Shown here: piece by piece, positions 11,187 through 23,200 of the stretch
Position numbering within the stretch: position 1 is the first letter of the stretch
How the letters are laid out: every line of letters starts with the position of its first letter
Assembly (NCBI GenBank): GCA_030765065.1
Contig: CM060977.1
Location: 130,328,295 to 130,392,294, forward strand
Length of the DNA: 64,000 nucleotides
Direction of reading: 5' to 3'
Origin: Deroplatys truncata
Taxonomy: Eukaryota; Arthropoda; Insecta; Mantodea; Mantidae
Made by a program: the position numbers and the translations under genes
The notes under the pieces: model-generated
Told to the model about the DNA's origin: nothing
The model's database searches: none
Seen by the model: the letters and a program-made list of their open reading frames with translations, nothing else

Positions 11187-12065
11187 ATCTGATGTGTTAC
11201 ACTCAGATAACTTTCTCTACTCTTGTACAAAATATTTTTACAAACGCTTATTCTCCATATGGTTCATGTTAATCCAGATATCGGGTTGTTAATTTTATTG
11301 CTAATTTTCTTGTAGATGCAAGGGGAATTTAAGCGATAGTCAAATATTTTAGGAGCTGGTTGCTATGTAGAGTATTCCATTCTCTTTGCATTATCAGGAC
11401 AAGAAAAATGAATAACGAATTCCCATTTGAGAAAAAGTACAAGTATTGGAATATTTAAGGGAACAACAAGCATATCTCGAAAATGGTTCACTCAACAAAA
11501 AGAATGTACATGACATAAATTGTGTACTTTAACGCGATCTACATTTTCTGTGTAGTAAATTTTTATCTATTTCTTATGCTTTACCAGTTATGTAAAAGTT
11601 GTTCACAATGAAGAATGCTTTTGGAGACATTACCAGAAAATTTGAGATATACAGTTCATTTGCCATAAAATGTCTTAAACTTATGTTGTTTTATTCAAAA
11701 TTAGAGCAATTTTTGAAAAAATTAAAATTTTCAAAAAATGTTGCATGTAAAGGATAATCTGGGGTGGAGGGATTTTCTTTAAAACCTTCGTGTCGCATTT
11801 CTGGAAGATACTGAACCTAAATACCAAGTTTGGTGTTTATGCAACTGTTCGTTTCTGAGTTATGCTGTTCACACGCACGCGCGCACACACACACACACAT
11901 ACACACACAAACAAACAAACATACAGACAGACATGTTTCCAAAAATGCTTTATATGCATTCAGTGCACCGCAAAACATGCATTTCCTGTGAAATCTCGAT
12001 ATCGAATTTTTGGATGAAATGTAATAGGTACTTCCCCTACTTGCCATACATAGTAGAGAACGTAA
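11187..12065 (+). repeat. Rep-A element, subfamily 1, near full length
   Basis: Begins AAAAAAATCTGATGTGTTACA and then AACTTTCTCTACTCTTGTAC, and ends with a GTAGAGAACGTAA block. The start (ACTTTCTCTACT) and the end of better copies (AGTAGAGAAAGT) are inverted repeats, which suggests a TIR element. Inside lie the subfamily-1 marker TTAAGCGATAGTCAAATATT at 11330, the CAAGTTTGGTG block and a CA-microsatellite at 11877-11935. No transposase is present. Confidence 0.65.
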
Positions 12066-13059
12066 TAATGTTTAAATTTCCTTTATCCCGCAAAAAGAAA
12101 AGAAAATCAATTTCACATAGACACCAACATTCATCACAGAAAAATCAGTAATTTTACGACATTTATCCTGATTTTAAATTTTAGAATTGTCATACCCCTG
12201 TATATGCAAAACTATTTTATAAAAGTAGCAAACGGTATCTTAAGGCTTATGGGATATAACATACACAAAATATTGGAAATGCCATGCATAACCGAGTTTT
12301 CAGTGGGTTATACAAAGCCATTGGATACCTTCCATGAGTAATTTATATGCGGTTTAAATCATTTTGCTTGCTAGTTTTGGCTCTTAAAGCGTTAACTATG
12401 CAACGTATTCAATTTAAGGGTAAAACGAATCCCCTTAAATATTTAATGAAAAACAAGTAGGGACGATTTTCAGGGATCGAGAAAACTGGACACTTTCTGT
12501 TTTACCTATTTCAAACGTTTTGAAATTGCAAAAACACATCTATAATCGTCAAAGTGTCACGTAATAATATATTGCGATACAAGTGCTATAAGTGCATCAT
12601 TGGAGAAGGAAGAGCTTGAAAATACGAGACGAAGTCGAGATTTCTTAGTGCACTTAAGCATGTGTATTGCAATAGTCATTTACTTAACTGTATAGGAAAG
12701 TGAGCCTTTTCATGGCGAGTAAAATTTATCGATCGGAATATCGAAACGAGTCACAAAAAATACCTTTCTGCAGTTGCGTAGAATACATTATTTGATACTA
12801 TGTAGAAATGCTTCATCTCTTGATCAAATATTGTACTACATATTATGTTGGACATGGATGCAGTCATATGTTTCATATGCTTATTGCAGGGCCAATGTAC
12901 CATATGTTGGTAGTGGAGTACGGAAAGTAACTGAACGGGAAGGTTCAATTTGAAGTATGGTTTTTAGACGGAAAAATGTAAATGTTTCATATAGTATGAA
13001 ACAAACTATTTTTTTCCACGACAGCGAATAATAGAAATGATACCTACACGAAAATATAA
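12066..13059. other. Unassigned, part of Rep-B near 12580-12690
   Basis: No gene seen. The stretch around 12605-12650 (GAAGGAAGAGCTTGAAAATA, ACGAAGTCGAG) matches 19945-19985, so it belongs to the dispersed repeat Rep-B. The rest shows nothing recognisable. Confidence 0.35.
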
Positions 13060-13109
13060 CTCGACCAAAATATTATTGCAATTCGCTGGGCCGGCTTAAT
13101 AGATTATAT

Positions 13110-13650
13110 ATGTTTAAAAACGGAATGGGGAAAAAAAGATACATCGAAGTAGTCACAAAGAGGCCAGAAAGGGGTTTGCATGGGCATGGGTTTGTAATGA
13201 ATTTAAGTGGTCTAGCAAGGAGAAGAAGGGGGGAGAGATGTACTAAATGTAATGAATTACATGACCATTGGCATTATATTCTGGAATGCGAGGACACGTA
13301 TAAAGGAAGAGAGAATTTAATAGTAGAGCAATGGAAAACTTTACCAACAGAGCTAAAAGTTGGCAAGATTTTTAATACAAGATCAAATGGATATATGGAG
13401 TAAGCAGGAAAATATTTAGCAAAAACTAGGTTAAAGTGGTTAAAAGAGACGTGAAGAAAATTGGGTAAAACACGGAAAAGGATAACAAGATAAAAAAGTA
13501 AATAGTGGAAAATTATACGTCCCCATTATATAAACCACAGAATGTTAAATATAAGGGGAAGAAAAGTAATAAGCAACTCCATTGTATTGTACACATTGTA
13601 TAAATTGTATGTAAGTTCAAAGTAGACAATAAATAATTCATTCATTCATT
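13110..13650 (+). pseudogene. LINE 3' fragment with ATTC tail
   Basis: The 97-aa ORF at 13110-13403 holds LSGLARRRRGERCTKCNELH, completing a C-x2-C-x7-H-x4-C knuckle (CTKC...H...EC). This is the same C-terminal module as in I-like LINE ORF2s. A 3' untranslated stretch follows, ending at an ATTC repeat (TTCATTCATTCATTC, 13633-13650), a usual way for such elements to end. Only the last part of the element was inserted. The family differs from the complete LINE at 30 kb. Confidence 0.6.
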
Positions 13651-13654
13651 CGTA

Positions 13655-13840
13655 TAGTGGTCGAGTAATAAAATTAATAATTTACTAACAACTGTAGAGC
13701 ATGGTGGCTCCAGTAGCAGCCAAGTCAACTTTAACCTTAGTGGCGAACTGGCGATCGATTATCCAAGCTTAGTTGCTGACCTTAAAAAAATCAATAACTT
13801 ACATCTCATAGCTGCTGCATGAATTAAATCGTAAGTAAAT
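13655..13840 (+). repeat. Rep-B dispersed repeat
   Basis: The run GTGGCGAACTGGCGATCGATTATCC and the end CTGCATGAATTAAATCGTA recur at 20060-20220, and the latter end again (as complement) at 55845-55955. No coding. The nature of the element is unknown. Confidence 0.5.
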
Positions 13841-14224
13841 ATTAACAAATAAAAAGGAATTAACATCGGGTAGGATTTAAATAGTAAAATTGAATGGGTG
13901 CACGCAAAAGCGGGCTAGCCGTAATTTTATCAGAATAGAGAAAAGTCGACCTTTACCAATAAAACAAATCGCCCATAGATTCTAGTACACATAGAAATAG
14001 AATAGTAATACAGCCATCTTGCACGGTTACACCGTCTGCACGGTCTCCTATCTAAAGTGCCAAGTAACCTAATTTGCTTTAAAGAAACAAAACGGCATGT
14101 GTTCAATAAACTGTCAAAGCATTATAAGCATTGTATATCACCACACAGATTTTTTTAAGGTTAGCCGATCTCAGAGAGGATCTACCTATTGCAGTTTCTG
14201 CAAGAGATCGAAGCATGTAACTAA
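13841..14224. other. Intergenic, nothing recognised
   Basis: No ORF or repeat that I can support in this stretch. Confidence 0.35.
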
Positions 14225-14520
14225 TTACTTCCTCTGCCAAGTTCCTAGTAGGTAGAGAAGGTATAGTTTTCCACCCAAAAATTCGATACCGAGATTTCAC
14301 ATGAAATATATGTTTTGAGGAACCCTGAATAAAAAAATTATTTATAAACGGTCTGTGTGTTTGTGTGTTGAACGTATAATTCAAAAACGAAAAGTCGGAT
14401 AAATATCAAACTTTGTATTTCCATTCAGTAGCTTCCAACATGGACAGAAACATCTTGAAAAAAATTCTCTTTTCCAAAATACCCTTAACATGGGATATTT
14501 TCCGCAAACTTTGTTTGTCG

Positions 14521-14989
14521 AAAGGTAAAGCTACAGGGGACCTCTGGAACTGGGGCAGAGCACCGCAAGCAGGCTAGTCAGGCTAGTCAGGCCAGTCAGG
14601 TCATTGTGCTTCCCACGTGACCTCTGGGAGGGAGGGAAGAGACCCAATGGGCTAGCAGATCGGGATGCCGATGGGGGAAAGCATGGACGGGGTCCCTAAC
14701 GTTTCCTCTAGGCTCCCCGGTAGCGGAACCCCATGCTGAGGAGAGACCTAACTGAGCTGTACCGCAGCGACGCCAACGAAGAAACCTTTACAGAGCGCAA
14801 GCCACTGCCAATCCGCAACCCGACTAACACCGTCGCCTGGTCCTACAACCCTGAAACAAATGACAATGAAGATGATGGGTACAGAAAGGAGAATCATGGT
14901 AAAAATGAACCACCCCAGCATTCGCCTGACTACCGGGAAAACCACTAAGAACCAATGAACTTCTCGAATGAGGGCCACAGTTTGACTGT
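14521..14989 (-). mobile_element. Large GC-rich SINE-like element (family S2)
   Basis: A GC-rich island in AT-rich DNA, inserted in a Rep-A copy. It shares blocks with 22575-23200: GACCTCTGGGAGGGAGGGA, a CCGCAACCCG block, GACAATGAAGATGATGGGTAC and AACCACCCCAGCATTCGCC followed by a CCGGGAAAACCA block. In reverse complement the last blocks read like the body of insect tRNA-derived SINEs (TTTTCCCGG..., GCGAATGCTGGGGTGGTTC). A short GCTAGTCAG tandem lies at 14571-14600. The 71-aa ORF at 14733-14948 is a by-product. Confidence 0.5.
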
Positions 14990-15207
14990 CTAAAAAATGG
15001 CTCTAACGATTTTGATTAAAACACCATATATTAATACATTTATATGACGACTAAAATGTACATCTAGAACTTTATGGGAATAGCCTGCGAAATTCTCTTC
15101 ATTCGGAAATGACCTTGTATAATCTTGTAGGTATAACTAGTAAACGTTAAGCGACAGACGAAAACGTACTACACACAATTTACTTAAAATAAGTGTTTGT
15201 ACTTTCT

Positions 15208-15650
15208 CTACTACGTATAGTAAATAGGGGAAGTATTGTATTCGACCCAAAAATTCGATAACGAGATTTCACCGGAAATACATGTTTTGAGACCCCCTGA
15301 ATCCAAAAAAGCATTTTTGGAAACATGTCCGTGTGTCTGTGTGTGTATCTGTGAACAGCATAACTCAGAAACCAGCTATTAAGACATACGTCTATCCTTA
15401 AAGGCTACTGTATTTCTACATTGCCCTTGCAAATACAAAACAAGGGGAACATCGTACGTCTTAAGCGATAGTCAAATATTTTTAGAACTGGTCGCTATGT
15501 GTAAAATGTAATTCTCTTTGCATGTCAAAAGATCGTTTCTGCAAATGTTTATCTCGATTAATATGAAATGGATGGAGCATAAGATTTTGTAAAAATAATT
15601 TGTACAAGAGTAGAGTGTCATGTGAGTGTAACACATCAAATTTTTTTTAA
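15208..15650 (-). repeat. Rep-A subfamily 1 copy, internally deleted, nested
   Basis: Starts TACTTTCTCTACTACGTATAG and ends at AGTGTAACACATCAAATTTT, the two normal Rep-A ends. The middle is shortened. It lies inside the split subfamily-2 copy. Confidence 0.6.
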
Positions 15651-15880
15651 GTCGTGTTGAATTTCAGTTGTTTCTCGTGATTATGGAATTTTAAGGACAG
15701 CATATAACGTCCAGTTCTTAAACATTTGACATTTCGGTTTGTATCTGTAACGAAATGCATAATGTAGCGATTTTCTGCAAAGGTTTATCTCGATTATAAT
15801 GAAGTAGATAGAAAAAATAAGGTTCCAAAAGAATAGCTTCTATGCCCACAAATAAATTATACCAAGTTGAGAAAACCATA

Positions 15881-16594
15881 AAATTATTACAATCAGTTTT
15901 TATAAAAATCGATTATTCCGTTTAAGCACGCTCCCATACAATTCAATTATCAAACATGATTATATTCCATGTCTGCAATAAGAAATATATCAAAAGTTAC
16001 AGGATTTAGTAGTGCAGTCCACAATAACAGCATAAACAGTAAGTGACTCAAGACACACTGACGTGGAAATATATATGTTTTGTTGCTTGTACTGGTGTGA
16101 AGTATCTCAAAGTTGAAGAAATGTTTATGTCAATAGTTCTGTTGTAAAGCGTGAAAAGAGATTAAATCTAAAGTGCATCGAAACGAGTTTTAGCCCCCAA
16201 AGCCGTTGGGAGTGCGTGTATTTGTGCAATTCTCATAGGGTGAGTGATCTTGATAGGAGAATGGTTTTCATTAGACAGGGGTTTGCAGGGGCGGCCGAGC
16301 CATCGGTCGGTCCCGCTTTAAGCTGGCCATGGGAATGGGACGCCTGCAATGCGCACACAGGGAGATGTATTTACTTCATTTCACACACAGTGGTTACCCG
16401 AAATATTGTAATGGTTCTACACCGTCCGCAATCCAACAAATGAATGGCGAGCACCGTTCACAGTGTGTCCAAATATAGCATCAGCATATGGCATACCTGT
16501 GCTACCAAAGAGAACGTCAAAGGGCATTAGTAAATTTAAGCGCATTTCAATACCTAGACCTGCAAATGTTCGTAATTCCAGAAACGGTGTTCTT
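15881..16594. other. Unassigned sequence
   Basis: Short ORFs on both strands (for example 16216-16443) without resemblance to known proteins. A GC-richer patch around 16280-16350 is not repeated elsewhere in the window. Nothing assigned. Confidence 0.35.
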
Positions 16595-17520
16595 TGAGGC
16601 AGTATTTTTAACACTTAAATGATTTCAATCTAATTATAGAATATATAAATTCAATAACAGCCCGCCTTAAAGCAATATGTGTAAAATATAATATATAAAA
16701 TGTATGTAACAGTCATTGTATTAGGTTTATATTATTGTGTACATGTTTAATAATGTTATGTGAACGTGTTATGTAGTTTAACAATATAGGAGCTGTGATA
16801 ATAGAGGAAAGTTGCTAACAATGAGCTAACCTTGATGCAATAATGAATTAGAAAGTTTAATAATGCTACTAGTAAATCTTGGAAACAATAATGTAATATT
16901 TTTTAAAACAGTTTATAAATAGCCAATCAACAACTAAAAAAGCTTAAGTTAAATAAAAGTATACTATTGGAGAAAAATTAGCCAATCAGAGACTTAAAAT
17001 ATATCAAATTTGCAAATTTAGGCGGTAGAAGTCAGTCACTAGTAGACAGCGTTCCAAACCGGACGCTATACGCGTTTCTGAACAGTTAAATACGTATCCA
17101 GTGTGAGAATATAAAATTCATTACGACAAGAATATTATAAAGATTACGTGTTAAAAAAGGTGCAAGTAATTAATAAATAATCTCACAGATCTTTATATAT
17201 CAGTGAAATGTTATTTAATCGTATGAAGGATTAATAAATGGAGTGAAGTAAAACTTGTGATTTGTGTAAGCCTTTAGCCGCATCACCCCCTGCAAAGAGA
17301 CACATGTTTCTACAAAGTAATACGACGCAGCCGAGGGAAACTTAAATATATATAATATTTAAAGAAACATAAATATACAAAGTTGATTCCTAAAATTGGG
17401 GTGAAGACCACTGGAAACTTTGTACCATACGTGGGGCAGTTACTTCATCAAGTTTGGCTCCCCAACAGTGGAACTACAATACAACGTACTTCAAATTGGC
17501 TTCCATACGTGGTACAAATA
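16595..17520 (+). mobile_element. LTR-type retroelement fossil (family L1, copy B)
   Basis: Starts TGAGGCAGTATTTTTAACAC. It holds TATAAATAGCCAATCAACAA (promoter-like), several AATAAA-type signals, and near the end TTTGGCTCCCCAACAGT followed by an AATTGGCTTCCATACGTGG leader-like block. The layout fits an LTR followed by a primer-binding region. There is no coding and no second LTR close by. Old. Confidence 0.55.
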
Positions 17521-18454
17521 ACATAATAAAACTCTTCCTAAAATAATAAAACTTCCTTCATCTTATAAGAAATAACTGTTTATTCTTTAAAATCTGCATC
17601 CGAATCATTTAATATTTATTTTATATAATATTTAGGACATATAATATGAATTTATTCACGAGTTAGGCAACACATTTAGCATTATAAATTGTAAAGAATA
17701 AATCATTATACATTTCGACTTCCATATTGAACTTTGGCGTCTTCATTTCTTCGTAAACGAGACGTTAGCTTCTCTCCCTGTACTTCATTTGTTATTACGC
17801 GACGTATTGTACCGATAAACCAGACAGCCACTTGCGTGCATTCCCTTCCTGGAAGAGAAGCGAGCAGCTGTTGCGGACTGTGATGTAGCCTATTATTAGC
17901 ACAGCAGGTTATAGTACATTATGCAGCAAGACTATAATAGTAGATGTTTTGGTATACCGGTAGTATGTTTATGAAACGAGAAGTAGCGAGTTTCACATTT
18001 TCATACGAGCGTTGCATACGACTGTTTGATCGAACCATACCATAATTTCAAAACCTTGAGTTTTAACAAAAAGATTTTACCTTGTTAATCGTGTTTTGGT
18101 AGGACATTGAGCATGCTTGCGACTAGAAGAACAGATTACAACGCTGTCCAGGCCATATCTGTCGATTTTTTTTGTAGATAACGTGAATGGAAGACATATT
18201 GAAGCAAAATAAATGGATTCTATTTGTTATAATATTAAAATTACAATAAACCAAATTTATTTTATTTTAAATACACATATTTCATTGTTTATCTGGGGAA
18301 TAGATCCCAGTGAACTGTTGTTTATAAGGTGTTGAAAGGTATGGACGAGCTGCGCGAAACGAGGGAGATCAGAGTAAGTCGCTGAAGTATTATACTATAA
18401 TGGTACAGTTAGGTCACACGTAACCAGTGTATTAATGTGGTTATAAGTGGAACA
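17521..18454. other. Unassigned sequence
   Basis: No gene or repeat family that I can support in about 930 bases. Confidence 0.35.
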
Positions 18455-18692
18455 ATAAAAAAATCTGATGTGCTACACTCACATGACCTTTTCTACTCTT
18501 GTAAACTGTTTTTACAAACGCTTATTCTCCATCTGCTTCATGTTAATCGAGATAAACATTTGCAGACTATCTTATTGCTAATTTTCTTGTTTATCTCAAT
18601 TAACATGAAGTAGATGGAGAATAAGCGTTTGTAACAATAGTTTGCACAAGCATAGAGAAAGCCATGTTAGTTCAAAAAACATCAGATTTTTA
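18455..18692. repeat. Fold-back made of two Rep-A ends
   Basis: The left arm begins AAAAAAATCTGATGTGCTAC and runs through CTTATTCTCCATCTGCTTCA. The right arm is its complement, running through TGAAGTAGATGGAGAATAAG to AACATCAGATTTTT. The arms are about 100 bases each around a centre near 18575-18590 (GCTAATTTTCTTG). Both arms are the same Rep-A end, so this is a palindromic derivative and not a normal copy. Confidence 0.8.
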
Positions 18693-19904
18693 GCTACTAC
18701 TACGCCGGGTGATTGGAACATAGTGCTTTTTTTAAGTGTGTACGTGATAGTTGCATGCGGTTTGTGTTCCATATTTTTGAAAAATGCATTATTTTACACT
18801 ACTAATAGCTACACGTATCGAATGTTTTTTTTCCGATACTCAATAATCTTGATCTGCCTGGCTTTGAAGCAGAGTGTAGTGCCTTCAATTGTTCATAATT
18901 GTTTACAGAGAAAACTGCAAGATCGCAGTCGCATCCTCCTTCCCTTGCCAACAAGCTTCGGTGGGTTCCTAACTTGAGGCCTACTTACTAAAGCCCCTCT
19001 ACTTGGTTATAAGCCATTCTTGTGAACTGGTAATGTGTGTCAAAACCCTGGTACTGTTCTCCATGAGATTTTTAAACCTTATCTTAAAATGCTATATATT
19101 TGCGTTTATGATAAAACCTATCTACATATCCCACCGACCTCTACTTGCCAACAATATTTTAGGGGAATGTGCGGCAGTTAAAGCTGCAGGAGTGCTAGGG
19201 TCGTGCCCAGGTCCAAGTTAGGACATGCAGAGAGGGCCGTCGCTGTATTTCTCGGAAATGAGTGAATGTAGCTTTAGAGTAGCCGGTCCATTCATAAAAT
19301 ACAGCATGGGACGAGAAAGTTTTAATGGGCAAAGCACGCTTCAGTTGCCGGACATAAGCTCCCCTTAACAACACCGCTCCGCCAAGACTCCCGGTTTTAA
19401 TTTTGGACAGGCAGTGACTGAAGGACCTGAGTCAGGTTAATTGGAGTGCACGCCTGCTTAATCGTCCTACTCCCTCCCCTGGCAACTGCTACCGCGCCCT
19501 TAATTTGCCTGGGGCAACCTCCTTTCTCGCCGTCTTTTAATTTATGTATTCACTTACCTTGAATTACTTTAAATTCTTTATTTATTTGTTAAGTGCAGCT
19601 ATTTGCATTTTTATTTCGCATCCTCAAGCATTACATACGTAAAAATTCAATAAATTAAATTTATAAGTAACCTAAACAGTTTGTATTAGTCCTCGTTGTA
19701 AATTTTTATAAATTTAAATTCAAAGAATGAGAAACGGTGTTTTTAAAGGAGTCTACACTTTTTCTGGAGAGAACTTCATAGGCTATAGGTAACCATCTTA
19801 AGCATAATTAAAAACAATAAGTGAAAAATGAGATGTAATAAGTACTTTTAAATCCCAAACAGTAACTTAAACTTCACAATATTTAAAATATAAGCGTAAC
19901 AGTA
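18693..19904. other. Unassigned, GC-richer patch at 19200-19530
   Basis: Two plus-strand ORFs (18642-18977 and 19003-19221) look like chance. A GC-richer block at about 19200-19530 has no match elsewhere in the window and no ORF. It may be an old element or a unique sequence. Confidence 0.3.
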
Positions 19905-20220
19905 TATTACAATAAATAAATCGTTGGATAAGGAGGAAGAGTTTAAAAACACCAGACGAAATCGAGTATTTTCTGCCTTCGAGATTCCCCAATGCATTTA
20001 ATGTAAGTTTCGACACTAGTAAATAACATAAATAGCACTTACGTGAAAATAAAATTAATTACTAATAGTTGTTGAACATGGTGTTTGCAGTAGCAAGCTC
20101 AGCAATATTAAACTTGGTGGCGAACTGGCTATCGATTATCCCCGCCTGGTTATGGGCGCAAATATCAATAATTTGTAGCTTATACCTAGCTGTTGCATGA
20201 ATTAAATCGTACGTATACAA
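19905..20220 (+). repeat. Rep-B dispersed repeat, longest copy
   Basis: Contains both halves seen elsewhere: GAGGAAGAGTTTAAAAACAC (cf. 12605) and GGCGAACTGGCTATCGATTA to TGCATGAATTAAATCGTACG (cf. 13740-13835 and, inverted, 55845-55955). No coding capacity. Confidence 0.5.
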
Positions 20221-20224
20221 AAAC

Positions 20225-21085
20225 GAAACTCCTGGTTACATTCACATAACTTTCTATACACTCTATCGTTTATTAGTGGATATACAAATTGTTTTTACGA
20301 AAGCTTATTTTCCTATTTACTTCATATTAATCAGATAAACTTTTCCGGAAATATCTACATTACACATTTCGTTATAGATTAAAGGAGAACAGGTTTAGTC
20401 AAATGATTAAGAACTGGACGCTATATGCTGGCCTTAAAATTCCGTACTGTTTCGATTACATTGCGAGAAACAACTAAATGTTGACAGGACTTTAACAGAA
20501 TGGCTAAGTTTTGAACAATTCCAATCATTAATAACGGATATTTCGGAAATGGCTGATGCCACAACTGTTATTTGAAATAAAGTATGTATTTTAAAGAAAT
20601 CTACATTTTTTGTATAGTGCGTTCGTCTATCACTCCACGTTTTCCAGTTATAGAAGATTATACAAAATTTCTTCCCAAATAAAGTGGACTTCACAGCATG
20701 TTCCCTGAAAACTAAAGGTATACATTTTATTTGTCATGTAAATATCTTTAACATACGAATGGTATTTTAACCTAAATATTTTTGAGTCATTTTCTTGGGA
20801 AATCAAAAATTTCGAAAAATGTTCCATGTAGTTTGGGGTTGAATCTTTTTCTTGAAAAACTTCGGATTGTATCTATGGAAGGTGCTGAACCTGAATACCA
20901 AGCTTGATATTTATCCAAATTTTAGTTTTTGAGTTATGTTGTTCACACACACGTGCCTTATTCTAAAAATGTTTTTTTGGCTTCAAAGGGCCTCAAATAT
21001 GTATTTCCAGTGAATCTCGATAGGAATTTTTGGGTGGAGTACAACACCCCTACATATAAGTACGTGGTAGAGAAAGTAAAAAGAA
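20225..21085 (+). repeat. Rep-A element, subfamily 2, near full length
   Basis: Starts with a TTACATTCACATAACTTTCT block and ends GTGGTAGAGAAAGTAAAAAG. The subfamily marker GAACTGGACGCTATATGCTG is near 20410. Order and spacing of blocks equal those of 5130-5970 in reverse. Confidence 0.6.
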
Positions 21086-21179
21086 GGTAAACACACAAGT
21101 AAGATTTAAATAGTAAAATTAAACTATCAAATGTGATTATATTTTATGTTTCCTGAAGAAGGTATTTTGTTTTAACTTG

Positions 21180-22098
21180 TTTGCAACACGCTTTGTGCGT
21201 CAATTTGAAGTAGGTCGTATTGAAGGAGTTGCATTATATTTCAACTGTTGGGGAGCCGAACTTGTAGTAGTTGCAACCGCACGTATAGTAAACAGTTTCC
21301 GGTAGCCTTCGCCCTAAGTTTAAAAATATTATTAACTTTGTAATTTTGACTGTTTCTTTAAATATTATATATTTATGTTTGCCTCGGCTGCGTCAGTATT
21401 TATTTTAGAGACATGGATGTCTTGGCAGGGTTGTGGTGCGTCTTAATGTAGGCTTACACAGATTATAATTTTACTTCACTCCTTTTATTAATGCTTGACA
21501 CAATTTAAATAACACTTCACTGATATAGAGAGCTGTGTATTAATTAATTTTACTTTTTTAACACGTAAACTTATTTTTCGTCTCACACCAATACGTATTA
21601 AATCTCTCGAGGACGCATCTCGCATCCGGTTACAAACACTGTCTGCAGGCAACTAAACTGATTTCAACCACCTAAACTTGTAAATTTCTATATTTCAAGT
21701 CTCTAATTGTCTATTCCTAATCCAATAGAATACCTTCATTTAACTAAAGCTTTTTCTGGTTGTTGATTGGCTATTTTTATAAACTGTCACTAAAATTACA
21801 TTATTGCTTACAAGAATCACAAGAACATTTAAACTTACTAATTCATTTTTGCCTCAAGGTTATCTCATTGTTAGCAACTTTGAACCTATTATTCTCAGAG
21901 CTCCTACATTATTAAATTACATAATATATTCACATAACATTAATACACATGGATACAATAATACAAGCATATGCAATGACTGTTACATACATTTTTTATA
22001 TATTGTTACATACATTGTTGCTTTAAGGCGGGCTGTTATTGAATTTATATATTATATAATTAGACTGAAATCATTTTAGTGTTAAAAATAATGCCTCA
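21180..22098 (-). mobile_element. LTR-type retroelement fossil (family L1, copy C)
   Basis: Reads leftward from TGAGGCATTATTTTTAACAC at 22098 to the complement of CTGTTGGGGAGCCGAA at about 21247 and the leader-like block beyond it. Block order matches copies A, B and D. It has no coding. Old. Confidence 0.55.
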
Positions 22099-22574
22099 AT
22101 GCAATACTAAATATAGTTAACTTACATTCACATACGTGTGTTAAAATAGGCAAAACACGCAAATACGTTAGGTTACCAACGCTGAATGCAGGAAATTCAA
22201 CTTTCTACCATGATAGCATGCCTGAGAAAAAACTTAAGACACAAGAATCTGAAACCAAGAATGTAATGGCTTAGAAGTGGTCATTCAAACAACATAATAT
22301 ACGTAGTGAGGCACAGCCCTAAGCGTTGATGTATATCAAGGGCAGTTTTGTTGGTCATAAAATTATCGGATTAGTACGATTAACAAGGTCCTAGAAAAGT
22401 GCAATTTAAAAAGTAAAAAGGCATAACATGGGTGAAAGGCAGGAAACAAATAGAAAATGGATACACAAAAGAGATACCAAAGGTCGTAGAAATAGTAATT
22501 AGGGAAAACTTTTAAAATTCCTTGGAAAATAACCATACTCTCATAAGAAAATAGTGGAAGAGTAAAGGATAAAG
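22099..22574. other. Unassigned sequence
   Basis: Nothing recognised on either strand. Confidence 0.35.
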
Positions 22575-23200
22575 GTACGGACGAATGGAAGGGGCCCTGA
22601 AGACGGAGCAGAGCCGGCCCCTTATGCTTCTACCGTGACTCCTGGGAGGGAGGGATGAGGCACTCAGAACAGTCCTAGGTTGACGTCAGGATGAAGCTCC
22701 CACAGAGCGCCCAGCCACCGCCCAGCCGCAACCCGCACCATCGTTTAGTCCTACAACAGATGACAAGGAAGATGATGTGTACAGGAAACGAGGAGCAGTA
22801 GAGTCGTGTTAGAAAAAAATTAAATTAAATTTCATTTATGGACACACTTAACTACCATAGATCTTAGTGACCTATACTGGGCGTAAAAGACCGGTAATTT
22901 TACTCAGAGATCCCATTATCAGGCTTGAGGTTCTTTTATATGCCGAAAATCTACGCACGGAACCACTGCTATTACTTCCCTTCCGAAGGAAGCCATGCTA
23001 AGGATTTTTACGCCCGAAAAAATCCATCGCTCACAGCCGGGTTTGGATCCACGACCTCAGGATAGAAGATGAACCACTCCAACGGTCGCCTGCCGACCCG
23101 GGGAAACGGCGAAAAACCTATGGGTCGGAGTGGACGATCTCCGAGTATGGAACCCGGGACCTCCCAACTGCGAATTACCGCGGCGCCGCCTCGCTCGGTA
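22575..23200 (-). mobile_element. Large SINE-like element (S2) split by another SINE
   Basis: In reverse complement it opens with a tRNA-like head (GAGGCGGCGCCGCGGTAATT, then box B-like GGTCCCGGGTTCCATAC). It continues with GTTTCCCCGGGTCGGC and GGAGTGGTTCATCTT, and after an interruption at 22818-23065 resumes with CATCATCTTCCTTGTCATCT and ends near the TCCCTCCCTCCCAGG block. The head makes the SINE assignment of the copy at 14521-14989 likelier. Length without the insert is roughly 380 bases. Confidence 0.55.
22818..23065 (-). mobile_element. tRNA-derived SINE (family S1), 5'-truncated, nested
   Basis: Complement of the complete SINE at 27935-28207: blocks GACCGGTAATTTTACTC, TTCCGAAGGAAGCCATGCTA and the AAAATCCATCGC block occur in order. 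The tRNA-like head stops at the box-B region, so the 5' end is missing. It lies inside the S2 element. Confidence 0.75.

Larger units (their letters stand above)
14225..15880 (-). repeat. Rep-A subfamily 2 copy split by two insertions
   Basis: Three separated pieces read as one Rep-A copy: 14225-14520 (AGTAGGTAGAGAAGG to the CATGGGATATTTTCC block), 14990-15207 (AAAAATGGCTCTAACGATTT to ACACACAATTTACTTAAAAT) and 15650-15880 (the CAGCATATAACGTCCAGTTC marker of subfamily 2). Between them sit a GC-rich SINE-like element and a younger Rep-A subfamily-1 copy. The split copy therefore predates both. Confidence 0.55.

Noticed and set aside
18642-18977. 111-aa plus-strand ORF
   Set aside because: Its first part is Rep-A fold-back sequence and the rest has no similarity.
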